64,000 bases of DNA from Actinobacteria bacterium 69-20. GTDB taxonomy: Bacteria; Actinomycetota; Actinomycetes; Mycobacteriales; Nakamurellaceae. Location: the NCBI GenBank assembly GCA_001897425.1, contig MKSW01000038.1, positions 156,718-220,717 of the forward strand, given 5' to 3'. Below the pieces are notes generated by a model, which was given only the letters and a program-made list of their open reading frames with translations, made no database searches and was not told where the DNA came from. How positions within the stretch are numbered: the stretch's first letter is position 1; every line of letters starts with the position of its first letter. Below, in pieces: positions 24,440-31,688 of this stretch. Both the position numbers and the translations under genes were made by a program.

Positions 24440-25216
24440 TTACGTGGCGAGCCGTAGGACGACGGTGCCATCCGGTTCGACGACGTTCACGGCACGGATC
24501 TGGCCGGGCGGGAGCGCGGTTCCACTGGTGAACCGTGCCTCCGTGCTCCGCGCCAGCGTCCACGAGCCGATCTCGTGGGATCGCCCGGACAGGTCGACGA
24601 CCTGGAGCAGGTAGACATCACCCGACGTGTACTGCGACGAACCGGCATAGCTGCAGTCGATGGTGATCTCGCTCCCCCACGGCGCCGCTGCGATCGCGGC
24701 CGTCGCGCGGATCGCCGCGGCGCCGGTCGCCGTCATCTGCTGGGCAAGAGCCGTGGGCGCGGGGCCTTGCGATGGTACGGCGAGCGCAACGGCCAGCGCC
24801 GCGATCGTGGCGGCGGCGACGGACGCCAGGCCGCCGAACAGCCACCGCGTACGACGGCGCCGTCGTTCGACCAGGCTGACCAGACCGGCCACACGGTCCG
24901 CCTGCGGGGTCGGTACGTTCGTGGCGGTCGCGGGCTTCGGGGTAGGGGTGTCCCCAGTAGTCGTGTCCTTAGTAGTGCTCTCGAGGGACAGGGCGAGGGC
25001 GTCGCGCACCTCATCGCGCGCCTCGTCGCCGGCAGCGGCGAGCGCGCGGACGACCGGGCGCAGTGCGGCCACCCGCGCGGTGCACGCGGTGCAGCCGAGC
25101 AGGTGCGCCTCGAACGCCGCGCGGTCCACACCGTCCAGGGCGCCCAACAGGTATGCGGCGTCATCGTGTTCGAACGGATCGACGTCCGGTACGGGATCAC
25201 GGCCCGGGCCGCTCAT
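24440..25216 (-). CDS. Anti-sigma factor (RslA/RskA type)
   Basis: 258 aa. The N-terminal zinc-associated anti-sigma domain has AHLLGCTACTARV (HxxxCxxC). A single membrane helix (WLFGGLASVAAATIAALAVALAV) lies near residue 135, followed by an extracytoplasmic beta domain ending LPPGQIRAVNVVEPDGT. ATG 25216 overlaps the sigma factor stop (ATGA). It would hold the adjacent ECF sigma factor inactive at the membrane until redox change or proteolysis releases it. Length and layout match RslA/RskA proteins. Confidence 0.85.
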   Translation of the reverse strand: MSGPGRDPVPDVDPFEHDDAAYLLGALDGVDRAAFEAHLLGCTACTARVAALRPVVRALAAAGDEARDEVRDALALSLESTTKDTTTGDTPTPKPATATNVPTPQADRVAGLVSLVERRRRRTRWLFGGLASVAAATIAALAVALAVPSQGPAPTALAQQMTATGAAAIRATAAIAAAPWGSEITIDCSYAGSSQYTSGDVYLLQVVDLSGRSHEIGSWTLARSTEARFTSGTALPPGQIRAVNVVEPDGTVVLRLAT

Positions 25217-25719
25217 GTCAGGCCTCCCATCTCGTCCAGCGCCTCGCGCAGCGCGCGCAGCGCGTAATGCGTCCGCGATTTCACTGTCCCCTCCGGCAGA
25301 TCGAGACGGGCCGCGGCCTCCGCCACACTGGAACCACGGAAATAGCACTCAAGCAACACTTCTCGGTGCTGGTAGGAGAGGGTGCGCAGCGCACTGATCA
25401 CCACCTGCCGATCCGCGATCGCCGCGGTGTCGTCCGGGTGCGTGAGTTCCGGCGGGTCGGCGGCCAAGGTTTCGGGATGACGGGTGCGGCTTCGCCAATC
25501 GTCAATGGCGATACGCCGGGCGACGGTGAACAGCCAATTACGGGTGGGCCCGGATCCGGCGCTCAGAGCAGCAGGGTGGCGCCAGGCGCGAAGGAAGGTC
25601 TCCTGCACGACGTCCTGCGCCCGGGTCTCGTCCCCGCCGACCAATCCGGCGACGAACCGCGACAGCGCCGCGCCGTGCTCGTCGTGCAACTCGCGGATCA
25701 ATTGCGCCTCGGGGCTCAC
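25213..25719 (-). CDS. SigL-like ECF sigma factor
   Basis: 168 aa. Region 2 has RAQDVVQETFLRAWRHP and NWLFTVARRIAIDDWR; region 4 has LSYQHREVLLECYFRGSSVAEAAARLDLPEGTVKSRTHYALRAL. The preferred GTG start at 25719 overlaps the preceding stop (GTGA); an upstream extension in the same frame is low complexity and antisense-like within the membrane protein gene. Both ends are therefore coupled: membrane protein, sigma, anti-sigma. The promoter motif found upstream of this operon resembles the mycobacterial SigL consensus (TGAACC, about 16 bp, CGTGTC). Confidence 0.9.
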   Translation of the reverse strand: MSPEAQLIRELHDEHGAALSRFVAGLVGGDETRAQDVVQETFLRAWRHPAALSAGSGPTRNWLFTVARRIAIDDWRSRTRHPETLAADPPELTHPDDTAAIADRQVVISALRTLSYQHREVLLECYFRGSSVAEAAARLDLPEGTVKSRTHYALRALREALDEMGGLT

Positions 25720-26306
25720 CGGTCGGTCCGCCCCTTCGGCGGCGCGTGCCGCATCGGATCGTCCGGGATGCCGGCCGTCGGCATCGTCCTGCCCGCTGTC
25801 ATGGGTGCCGTCATGGGTGCCGTCATAGGCGCTGTCATAGGCGCCGTCGCCGGACCGGCCGGTCCGTGCGACCGGAGGCGCCCGCCGCGAGTCCGGGCGC
25901 GATTCTTCGCGGGGGTCCTGGCGCGGCGGGAGTTCGCTTGCCGTCGCAGGATTATCGCGACCGTCGCGCCGAGCACGACGGCCGCGTATTCGGCGGCTTC
26001 CGCGACTATCTCCGGCCACCCGCCCGTGACCTCCCTGACGCCGAACAGCCCATGGATCACTGAGACCCAGTATGCGGCCACGGTTGTCAGCCCGAAGCCA
26101 GCGGCGAAGAAGGAGGGTATCCAGTGCCGCCAGAACCCGACCGCCGCGGCGATGACGACACCGCCGATCACGTTGGCCAGGAACAGTGGCCCGATGACGG
26201 GAATCCCGGAGAATCCCTGGGCATAGATGTAGAGATGCACCGCCGCGGACACCAGAACGGCGACCGCGACGCCGACGCGCATGCTGTTAACCCACTGGCT
26301 ACGCAT
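25716..26306 (-). CDS. Four-helix membrane protein co-transcribed with the sigma factor
   Basis: About 196 aa. Four hydrophobic segments (VGVAVAVLVSAAVHLYIYA, LFLANVIGGVVIAAAVGF, FFAAGFGLTTVAAYWVSVI and AAEYAAVVLGATVAIIL) are followed by an Arg-rich tail and an APMT repeat. Start choice: the GAACC/CGTATCC promoter ends at 26313, so a transcript would begin at about 26306, exactly at an in-frame ATG, implying a leaderless message; ATG 26282 is the alternative. The function is unknown; it may modulate envelope signalling to the sigma/anti-sigma pair. Confidence 0.7.
   Translation of the reverse strand: MRSQWVNSMRVGVAVAVLVSAAVHLYIYAQGFSGIPVIGPLFLANVIGGVVIAAAVGFWRHWIPSFFAAGFGLTTVAAYWVSVIHGLFGVREVTGGWPEIVAEAAEYAAVVLGATVAIILRRQANSRRARTPAKNRARTRGGRLRSHGPAGPATAPMTAPMTAPMTAPMTAGRTMPTAGIPDDPMRHAPPKGRTDR
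25797..25844. repeat. 12-bp tandem repeat in the membrane protein tail
   Basis: Four consecutive variants of CGTCATGGGTGC / TGTCATAGGCGC encode Ala-Pro-Met-Thr units on the minus strand. The change of GGTGC to GGCGC between copies shows some age. Confidence 0.7.
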
Positions 26307-26312
26307 GCCCAT

Positions 26313-26340
26313 GGATACGTCGGACGCACCCGGCCGGTTC
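26313..26340 (-). promoter_or_regulatory. SigL-like promoter of the sigma operon
   Basis: On the minus strand GAACC (26340-26336), 16 bp, then CGTATCC (26319-26313). The same boxes and spacing occur on the plus strand at 26434-26461. Further GGTTCAAC units lie just upstream (26336-26372). This predicts autoregulation by the sigma factor encoded here. Confidence 0.7.
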
Positions 26341-26433
26341 AACGGTTCAACGGTTCGCCGGTTCAACGTTCAACACGGCCCGCGCGCCGGTTTGGGCGCA
26401 AGCACCGTGCCGCCGTGAATCCCGCACAGCACC

Positions 26434-26461
26434 GAACCACCGGCCGCTCCGCGTCGTATCC
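26434..26461 (+). promoter_or_regulatory. SigL-like promoter of the lipoprotein gene
   Basis: GAACC (26434-26438), 16-bp spacer, CGTATCC (26455-26461), identical in boxes and spacing to the divergent promoter at 26313-26340. It would start transcription about 65 bp before the lipoprotein ATG at 26536. Confidence 0.7.
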
Positions 26462-26535
26462 ATGGGGGCAGGTCGCGCACCGGTCCGGATCGGTGCGATC
26501 GGGACCCGCCAAGTCCGAGGAAGAGGGTTTTCACG

Positions 26536-27114
26536 ATGAGATCGATGCGAATCTTGGGGCGGCGGTGGCTGTTTCGCGCGTCAACGCTGGGAGCCGGGGC
26601 TGCGACTGCGCTCTTCGTGCTTTCGGCGTGCGGTTATTCAGCCCCGGCAAGCACCACGCCATCGACGTCCGTGGCGGCATCCGGTGCATCCGGATCCGCG
26701 GCGGTGATCTCCACCGCCAGCGGCGCGGACGGCACCTACCTGGTCGGCCCGTCCGGCAAGGCCGTCTACCTGTGGATGGCCGACACGTCCAGCACGTCGA
26801 CCTGCTCCGGCGCTTGCGCGGCCGCCTGGCCGCCGGTAACGACGAATGGCGCACCGACCGCGTCCGGTTCCGCCACGGCCAAGGATCTCGGCATGACGAA
26901 GCGCTCCGACGGCACCGAGCAGGTCACCTATGACGACCACCCGCTGTACTACTACGCAGGAGACGGCGCGGCCGGTCAAACCAACGGCCAAGGAAACAAC
27001 GGGTTCGGCGCTCTGTGGTGGCTGGTCGACCCATCGGGATCCGCAATCACCAAAGCCGCATCGAACGGCGGTGGCGCGGCGCCGTCATCATCGGGCGCAT
27101 ACGGCGGGTACTGA
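26536..27114 (+). CDS. Secreted-repeat lipoprotein (Lipoprotein_15 family)
   Basis: 192 aa. The signal peptide ends in lipobox LSAC with Cys32, followed by a Ser/Ala/Thr linker and two secreted-repeat units: GTYLVGPSGKAVYLWMADTSSTSTCSG then VTYDDHPLYYYAGDGAAGQTNG with the final WWLV. These repeats define a family of exported proteins of unknown function seen with ECF sigma genes in actinobacteria. GAAGAGG precedes the ATG. It is divergent from the sigma operon and carries the same promoter, so it is a likely direct target of the sigma factor. Confidence 0.85.
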   Translation: MRSMRILGRRWLFRASTLGAGAATALFVLSACGYSAPASTTPSTSVAASGASGSAAVISTASGADGTYLVGPSGKAVYLWMADTSSTSTCSGACAAAWPPVTTNGAPTASGSATAKDLGMTKRSDGTEQVTYDDHPLYYYAGDGAAGQTNGQGNNGFGALWWLVDPSGSAITKAASNGGGAAPSSSGAYGGY

Positions 27115-27361
27115 GGGGCCGGCACTGGGAGGTCGGCACTGAAATCGGCAGCTCGCGATCCGCGGTCTCGCGACTCCTACGTCGCGCCAAGGCATCTCCT
27201 GACACGGACACAGTGGAGTCCCAGCATTCGGGCACGGCCCGACGACGGGGCCGTGAACATCGTCATAAACGGGATCGCCCCGCGTGATCGGACACCCCGT
27301 GCGATCCCCCACCACGCGGCTGGACGGGAATGACGGTGTCCACGACGCAGCGGATAGGGGC

Positions 27362-28126
27362 TCAGCTCAGGTTGCGGTGCGGCGGGTTCGGACCACCCTC
27401 GTGGCGGGCGGGGTGGATGGGGGCGATGAGCGCTCGGATCTGCGAAGACGGTGGCACGGCGAGTTCGCGGCGGAGCAGGGTGCGGTAGGTCTCGTATTGG
27501 TGCCAGGCCTCGGCAGCGTTGCCGAGGTTCAGGTGGGCGGTGATGATCAGCCGGTGGGCGCTTTCGCGCAGCGGTGACAGTGCGGCGGCGGTTTGGGCCA
27601 GGGCGACGGCGTCCGCGGCCCGGTGGGCGGCGATCAGTCGGGTGGCAGCGCGTTCGAGGGCGTTGATCTGGCGTTGCCGCAGCGTTTCTCGCTCGGCGGA
27701 CACCCAGTCGTCATACCAACCGGGCAGCAGTTCCCCGGAGTCGCGCAGCACGCCGAGTTGTCGGCGGGTGGCGACGGCGTCGAGGGCGGCGGTGATGGCG
27801 GCGCGTAGGTCGTGCACGTCGATCTGCAGGTGCGGATCCAGACCGAGTTGATGCTCGGCGACGGTGATGAGGCCGGGGGCACGGGTTTGGGTGTGCCACA
27901 GCACGTTGCGCAGCCTGCTATGCGCGCTCTGTTCGGTGACCTCTGGCCACAGGATGTCGGCCGCCCACAGGCGGTCAGCTGGGCCGGCGATCGCCAGCAG
28001 CGCAATCAGCCGGTGCGCCTGGTGCTGGATCGGTGGCGGCGTGCCATCGCTGCATAGCGTCAGCGTGAACCCGCCGAGGAGGCGCAGCCGCGTACCCGAG
28101 TCGGGCGAGGCGAGTACGGATCGCAT
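27362..28126 (-). CDS. SARP-family (BTAD) transcriptional activator
   Basis: 254 aa. An OmpR-like winged helix (LRLLGGFTLTLCSDGTPPPIQHQAHRLIALLAI, DILWPEVTEQSAHSRLRNVLWH) is fused to a bacterial transcriptional activation domain (LLPGWYDDWVSAERETLRQRQINALERAA, SPLRESAHRLIITAHLNLGNAAEAWHQYE). This is the minimal SARP layout without an ATPase. The start at ATG 28126 follows GGGGGTGG; a start at 28243 is possible. SARPs usually activate secondary-metabolite or RiPP clusters through direct repeats; the adjacent peptide genes and the tandem repeats at 28691 fit that role. Confidence 0.85.
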   Translation of the reverse strand: MRSVLASPDSGTRLRLLGGFTLTLCSDGTPPPIQHQAHRLIALLAIAGPADRLWAADILWPEVTEQSAHSRLRNVLWHTQTRAPGLITVAEHQLGLDPHLQIDVHDLRAAITAALDAVATRRQLGVLRDSGELLPGWYDDWVSAERETLRQRQINALERAATRLIAAHRAADAVALAQTAAALSPLRESAHRLIITAHLNLGNAAEAWHQYETYRTLLRRELAVPPSSQIRALIAPIHPARHEGGPNPPHRNLS

Positions 28127-28297
28127 CACCGGCCACCCCCCAACACTTCGGGGTCTCCCGGTATTCAGCGAGCCCAGCCCACCGGCGTCCGGGAGGTCTT
28201 GCTGACAGACTTCAGGATCGATCTGATGTCCACTGACAGTCAACGCCCGTGACCGGTTCCGGACGGGCGGATCGAGCTCGGTCCGGCGCGGCGCGGG

Positions 28298-28606
28298 TCA
28301 GGGCTGGGATGCCGGCGGGTCGACCGCCGGCGGCGACCAGTTGGCCGTCGTGTGCTGAAGGAAGGTGCGCAGCCGGGCAAGCACGTCATCGATCGAGTCG
28401 GTGACCGCCGTTTGCCGGGCGGGCAGCCCGTCCATCGTGACGGCAATGATCCGGGCCCGCACGCCGGCGGCAGCGCTCGTTTCGCGCCAGACGCGAAGCG
28501 TCCACACGGCGCTGTCGACGTCGGTCCTGGACGGTTCGGCGCTGTCGGTTTCCGCACTGTCACCGGCGGGGGGCGTCCCGCAGGCGGGTCGACCGGGCGA
28601 TGTCAT
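28298..28606 (-). CDS. Small hypothetical protein next to the peptide genes
   Basis: 102 aa. The Ser/Thr-rich N-terminus is probably disordered; the folded part has a two-strand pattern (VWTLRVWRETSAAAGVRARIIAVTMD) and a C-terminal helix (TDSIDDVLARLRTFLQ). Codon bias at third positions is strongly GC, as in real genes here. No clear ribosome-binding site is visible, so the start is uncertain. It lies between the SARP gene and the peptide genes, in the SARP direction. No function is recognised. Confidence 0.5.
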   Translation of the reverse strand: MTSPGRPACGTPPAGDSAETDSAEPSRTDVDSAVWTLRVWRETSAAAGVRARIIAVTMDGLPARQTAVTDSIDDVLARLRTFLQHTTANWSPPAVDPPASQP

Positions 28607-28690
28607 GGGTCACAGACTGCCACGAAAGTCCAGGTTGCGGCACTGTACGTGCGCACAACGGACGCCCACCGTATCGGCGACGGACACCCG

Positions 28691-28734
28691 GCGCACATGC
28701 AGCGGATAGCGGGCGCACATACGGCGGATAGCCG
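28691..28734. repeat. Tandem 22-bp direct repeat upstream of the peptide genes
   Basis: Two adjacent 22-bp units (28691-28712 and 28713-28734) agree at 19 of 22 positions: GCGCACATGCAGCGGATAGC against GCGCACATACGGCGGATAGC. The spacing of exactly two helical turns on one face is what SARP activators use. The repeat lies about 170-210 bp upstream of peptide gene 1, in a stretch (28607-28902) with no gene I can support. Confidence 0.55.
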
Positions 28735-28848
28735 GTCGACGGCCGGCACACGTTCCGCGGACGGCGGGCGGACGGTGCGCCGTCACACCGTGGACGGCGG
28801 GCGAGCATCGTGCACACGCCGGGCGGACGGGTGGTGTGCCTCAATACC

Positions 28849-28862
28849 GGTGTGCGCACACC
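28849..28862. promoter_or_regulatory. Perfect 14-bp palindrome before the peptide genes
   Basis: GGTGTGCGCACACC is fully self-complementary and lies 40 bp upstream of the first peptide start codon. It may be an operator or part of a leader hairpin. Confidence 0.4.
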
Positions 28863-28902
28863 CGTTCCGTCCCGGCGACATTCCGAAGGGGGTGACGAAA
28901 CT

Positions 28903-29097
28903 ATGACCACACTGTCGATCGATGAACTGTGCACGGAGACCGCCGAGCTGCTCCCGACCCGGGAGACACTCGACTTCATCCACGTGAACTGGGCCAACGT
29001 GTGGGCGAACAACTCGGCGCTAGCGGTGAACGCAGCGTCGATCTTCGCCAACGCGCAGGCCGCCGCCTATCAGCAGGTCAACACCCTGCAGGGCTGA
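28903..29097 (+). CDS. Candidate precursor peptide 1
   Basis: 64 aa, start ATG with AAGGGGG eight bases upstream. The N-terminal half (MTTLSIDELCTETAELLPTR) resembles an acidic leader. The second half is Ala/Asn/Val-rich (NNSALAVNAASIFANAQ) with almost no charge. It is clearly paralogous to the next small gene: AELLPTR-x-TLD at the centre and an Asn-spaced Ala/Val/Ile tail. Two peptides followed by a PqqD-like/M50 protease and an exported CxxC protein look like a RiPP or exported-peptide system. No Cys or obvious Ser/Thr-rich core is available for lanthionine chemistry. Confidence 0.7.
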   Translation: MTTLSIDELCTETAELLPTRETLDFIHVNWANVWANNSALAVNAASIFANAQAAAYQQVNTLQG

Positions 29098-29190
29098 CGC
29101 CCGGGCCGCGGCCCGCGGCCGGGCAGGCCCCGGTGCGCGGGTCGCGGCTACGCGGCGCCAGCGGGGTCGGTACGGCGAAAGGAGTTATCG

Positions 29191-29397
29191 ATGCCCACCG
29201 CCGATGTGATCTGCGGGCCGGAGCTGGCCGCCGAGGCTGCCGAGTTACTCCCCACCCGCCAGACGCTGGATCTCATCAATATCGTGGTCGCCCCGGTGAC
29301 CGCGATCAATCTGGCGTTCGCGATCAATGCCGCCACCATCAATTCCACCGCGCAGGCCGTAGCCGCGCAGTGGTTGACGGTGTTGGCCCATCCCTGA
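29191..29397 (+). CDS. Candidate precursor peptide 2
   Basis: 68 aa, ATG with AAAGGAG six bases upstream, the best ribosome-binding site in this cluster. The leader part contains ELAAEAAELLPTRQTLDLI, matching peptide 1 (AELLPTRETLDFI). The tail INLAFAINAATINSTAQ has Asn at intervals of five to six residues, separated by small hydrophobic residues. It sits 93 bp after peptide 1 and 90 bp before the membrane protease gene. Both tails could form stacked beta or amphipathic structures; the mature form is unknown. Confidence 0.7.
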   Translation: MPTADVICGPELAAEAAELLPTRQTLDLINIVVAPVTAINLAFAINAATINSTAQAVAAQWLTVLAHP

Positions 29398-29487
29398 CCG
29401 CCACCACAGGCGCGGGGGCGGCCGGCCACATCCGGCCCGGCCGTCTCCGCTCCCGCCGCACACCGTTTGACCTGCCTAAAGGAAGCC

Positions 29488-30825
29488 ATGATGCAGACGG
29501 CGATGACGGCCGCAGCCCCCGCTCCGTTAACCCGCCGCGCTGGGGTCACACTGGCCGGCGCCTACGACGGGTCCGGCTACGAGCAGCCCCGTTTCCTGGT
29601 GGTACGCGGTGACGGGCAGGCCATTCAGGTCACCCGGGTCTTGTACGAGGTTTTGGCAGCTCTGGACGGCACCTGCGACGCCGTGGCCGCTTCGGCCGCC
29701 GTGAGTAGCAAGATCGGTCGGGAGCTCACCGCCGACGGCCTGCGCCTGCTCGCCGAGCAGAAGCTACGACCGCTCGGGCTCCTGGACGATCCGCCCGGAG
29801 TCGCGTCACCGGCCCAGGCGGCACCGGTCGCCGACCCGCTGCTGCGGGTGCGGCTGCACGCCACCCTGTTACCGGCGCGCTGGGTGCCGCGGCTCGGCCG
29901 GATCTTCGCTCCGCTATTTCATCCGGTGCCCGTGGTCGGCGTGGTGGCGCTGTTACCGGCACTCGATGTCTACCTGCTGTTTCACGCCAGCCTGTCCGCC
30001 GCCATGCGCCGCGTGATCATCGAGCCGGCGGACCTGCTCGCGCTATTGGGCGTCATGGTCGTCGCCGCGCTGTTTCACGAGACCGGCCACGCGGCAGGCT
30101 GTGTGCGCGGCGGCGGACGGCCCGGCGCGATCGGCGTCGGACTCTACGTGATCTTCCCCGCCTTCTACACGGACGTCACCGACGCCTACCGGCTATCTCG
30201 CCGCGGCCGGCTGCGCACCGACCTGGGCGGAGTGTATTTCTCGGCGATCGCGGCCGTGTGCGCCGGTGTCGTGCACGTTTCGACCGGTGCGCCCGTCGCG
30301 CTCGTCGTGTGCCTGCTCGCCCAAACCGAACTAGCCCAACAACTGTTGCCGTTTGTTCGGCTCGACGGCTATTTCGTGCTCGGCGACCTGATCGGCATCC
30401 CGGACCCGTTCGGCCGGGTGAAACCCATCCTCGAAGGCATGCTGCCCGGCCGTCATATCGACCCGCAGATATCGCAACTTCGCCGCGGCGTGCGGATCAC
30501 CGTCACCGTGTGGGTGCTGCTGGTGGTGCCCTTACTCGCCCCAGGACTGGCGCTGTTGGTGTGGCAACTGCCAACCATTGTCACCGCCACCTGGGCGTCC
30601 ATCCTGCACCAGTGGGCGGCGGCGCAAGCCGGGTGGGCGGCCGGTAACCCCTTCGCCGTCATCCTAGCTGCCGTCGCCGCCGCGATCGCCGCGATCCCCG
30701 CCGTCGGCCTCGCGTTCCTCGGCTACACCCTGCTCCACCGCGCCGCACGCTGGGCCGTAAACCGCGGCCGCAAACAGCGCGACACCACCCACCAGCCGCA
30801 TCCGACCGGAGATGATCCGCCATGA
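29488..30825 (+). CDS. Membrane M50-type metalloprotease with PqqD-like N-terminus
   Basis: 445 aa. Residues about 25-105 resemble a PqqD/RRE-like winged helix with PRFLVVRGDGQAIQVTRVLYEVLAALDG. Multiple membrane helices follow, with the site-2-protease motif FHETGH (His197, Glu198, His201) and LDGYFVLGD (Asp293) as third ligand region, as in putative peptide zinc metalloproteases such as YydH. ATG 29488 has AAAGGAAG upstream. The stop overlaps the next start (ATGA). It most likely binds the AELLPTR leader and cleaves or processes the two small peptides in the membrane. Confidence 0.8.
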   Translation: MMQTAMTAAAPAPLTRRAGVTLAGAYDGSGYEQPRFLVVRGDGQAIQVTRVLYEVLAALDGTCDAVAASAAVSSKIGRELTADGLRLLAEQKLRPLGLLDDPPGVASPAQAAPVADPLLRVRLHATLLPARWVPRLGRIFAPLFHPVPVVGVVALLPALDVYLLFHASLSAAMRRVIIEPADLLALLGVMVVAALFHETGHAAGCVRGGGRPGAIGVGLYVIFPAFYTDVTDAYRLSRRGRLRTDLGGVYFSAIAAVCAGVVHVSTGAPVALVVCLLAQTELAQQLLPFVRLDGYFVLGDLIGIPDPFGRVKPILEGMLPGRHIDPQISQLRRGVRITVTVWVLLVVPLLAPGLALLVWQLPTIVTATWASILHQWAAAQAGWAAGNPFAVILAAVAAAIAAIPAVGLAFLGYTLLHRAARWAVNRGRKQRDTTHQPHPTGDDPP

Positions 30826-31619
30826 CCGCACACCCACAATCGCGCCGCCGCGTCTCGCGTGCTTGGCCGCGACGCATCGGCGCACTCGCTCTCGCCGTGG
30901 CCGCTGCCGGTCTCACGGGTCCGCCGATCGCCGTTGCCCAGGTACGGCCGGACCCGCCCGCATCCCCCACCGCGATGACGGCAAACGTCATCAGGCCGCT
31001 GCCGCTCCCCGGCACCAAGGGATCAGGATCCGACCTGGTCGCATCAGCCCAACCCACTGCTGTCGACCCACAGGCGGCCGACAACGAGACCGCAACACTG
31101 ACCTTGAACCGGCCCGGCAAGGCCAACACCGTCGCCACCGCCTCCGCGACCTGCGACGGCTGCGCAGGCACCGCCACCGCCACCGCGCAGGTCCGCTTCC
31201 TGCCCGCGGCAGGGTCCATCCGCGCCGACAACGTGGCCACCGCCTGGAACGCGAACTGCGAAAACTGCAGCGCACAAGCGGTGTCCATCCAGGTCGTCAC
31301 CGCCCGCTTCGCCGCAGACGTCACCGTCACCAACCGCGCCCTCGCGATCAACGTCGCCTGCACCCGATGCGACAGCACCGCGGTCGCCATTCAATACGTA
31401 CTGGTCGGCGTCGACCCCATCCGGCCCCGGCCCAACACCACCACGCCCGACGCGGAAACCGGGCAACTCGCCACCCGCATCGCGCAGACGATGCGTTCCG
31501 CCCCGCCCAGCCTGCAACGAGCCGCGATCCTCGCCGACGCGCAACGAGGCCGCGCCGACCTGCAACAACGCTATGGCGCCAGCAGCGCCACCGTCACCGT
31601 CGACTACCAAACCGGCTGA
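30822..31619 (+). CDS. Exported protein with three CxxC motifs
   Basis: 265 aa. A Sec signal peptide (RRIGALALAVAAAGLTGPPIAVAQ) is followed by a Pro-rich linker. A central domain has three repeats each holding a CxxC: TCDGCAG, NCENCSA and ACTRCDS, set in Ala/Val/Asn-rich strands (RALAINVACTRCD) that echo the peptide tails (ALAVNAA, AFAINAA). The helical C-terminus is Arg-rich. It is translationally coupled to the protease gene. CxxC pairs suggest metal or disulfide exchange; a surface scaffold or receptor for the processed peptides is my inference. Confidence 0.75.
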   Translation: MTAHPQSRRRVSRAWPRRIGALALAVAAAGLTGPPIAVAQVRPDPPASPTAMTANVIRPLPLPGTKGSGSDLVASAQPTAVDPQAADNETATLTLNRPGKANTVATASATCDGCAGTATATAQVRFLPAAGSIRADNVATAWNANCENCSAQAVSIQVVTARFAADVTVTNRALAINVACTRCDSTAVAIQYVLVGVDPIRPRPNTTTPDAETGQLATRIAQTMRSAPPSLQRAAILADAQRGRADLQQRYGASSATVTVDYQTG

Positions 31620-31688
31620 CATCGGGGCGCAGCACTGAACCTGCCCACCTCTCACTGGCCGAGCGCCAGGATTCAGTCGAGTTGGATT

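Noticed and set aside
25821..25845. GTCATAGGCG motifs similar to the end of the 77-bp repeat
   Set aside because: They belong to a 12-bp tandem repeat within a gene and lack the rest of the element.
27141..27235. Short sequence resembling a sigma region 4 helix (TEIGSSRSAVSRLLRRAKA) after the lipoprotein gene
   Set aside because: Isolated, without the rest of a sigma factor or a start site; too short to separate from chance. The 247-bp gap otherwise shows nothing.
28691..28734. Tandem repeat considered as a CRISPR array
   Set aside because: Only two directly abutting units with no spacers and no cas genes in the window.
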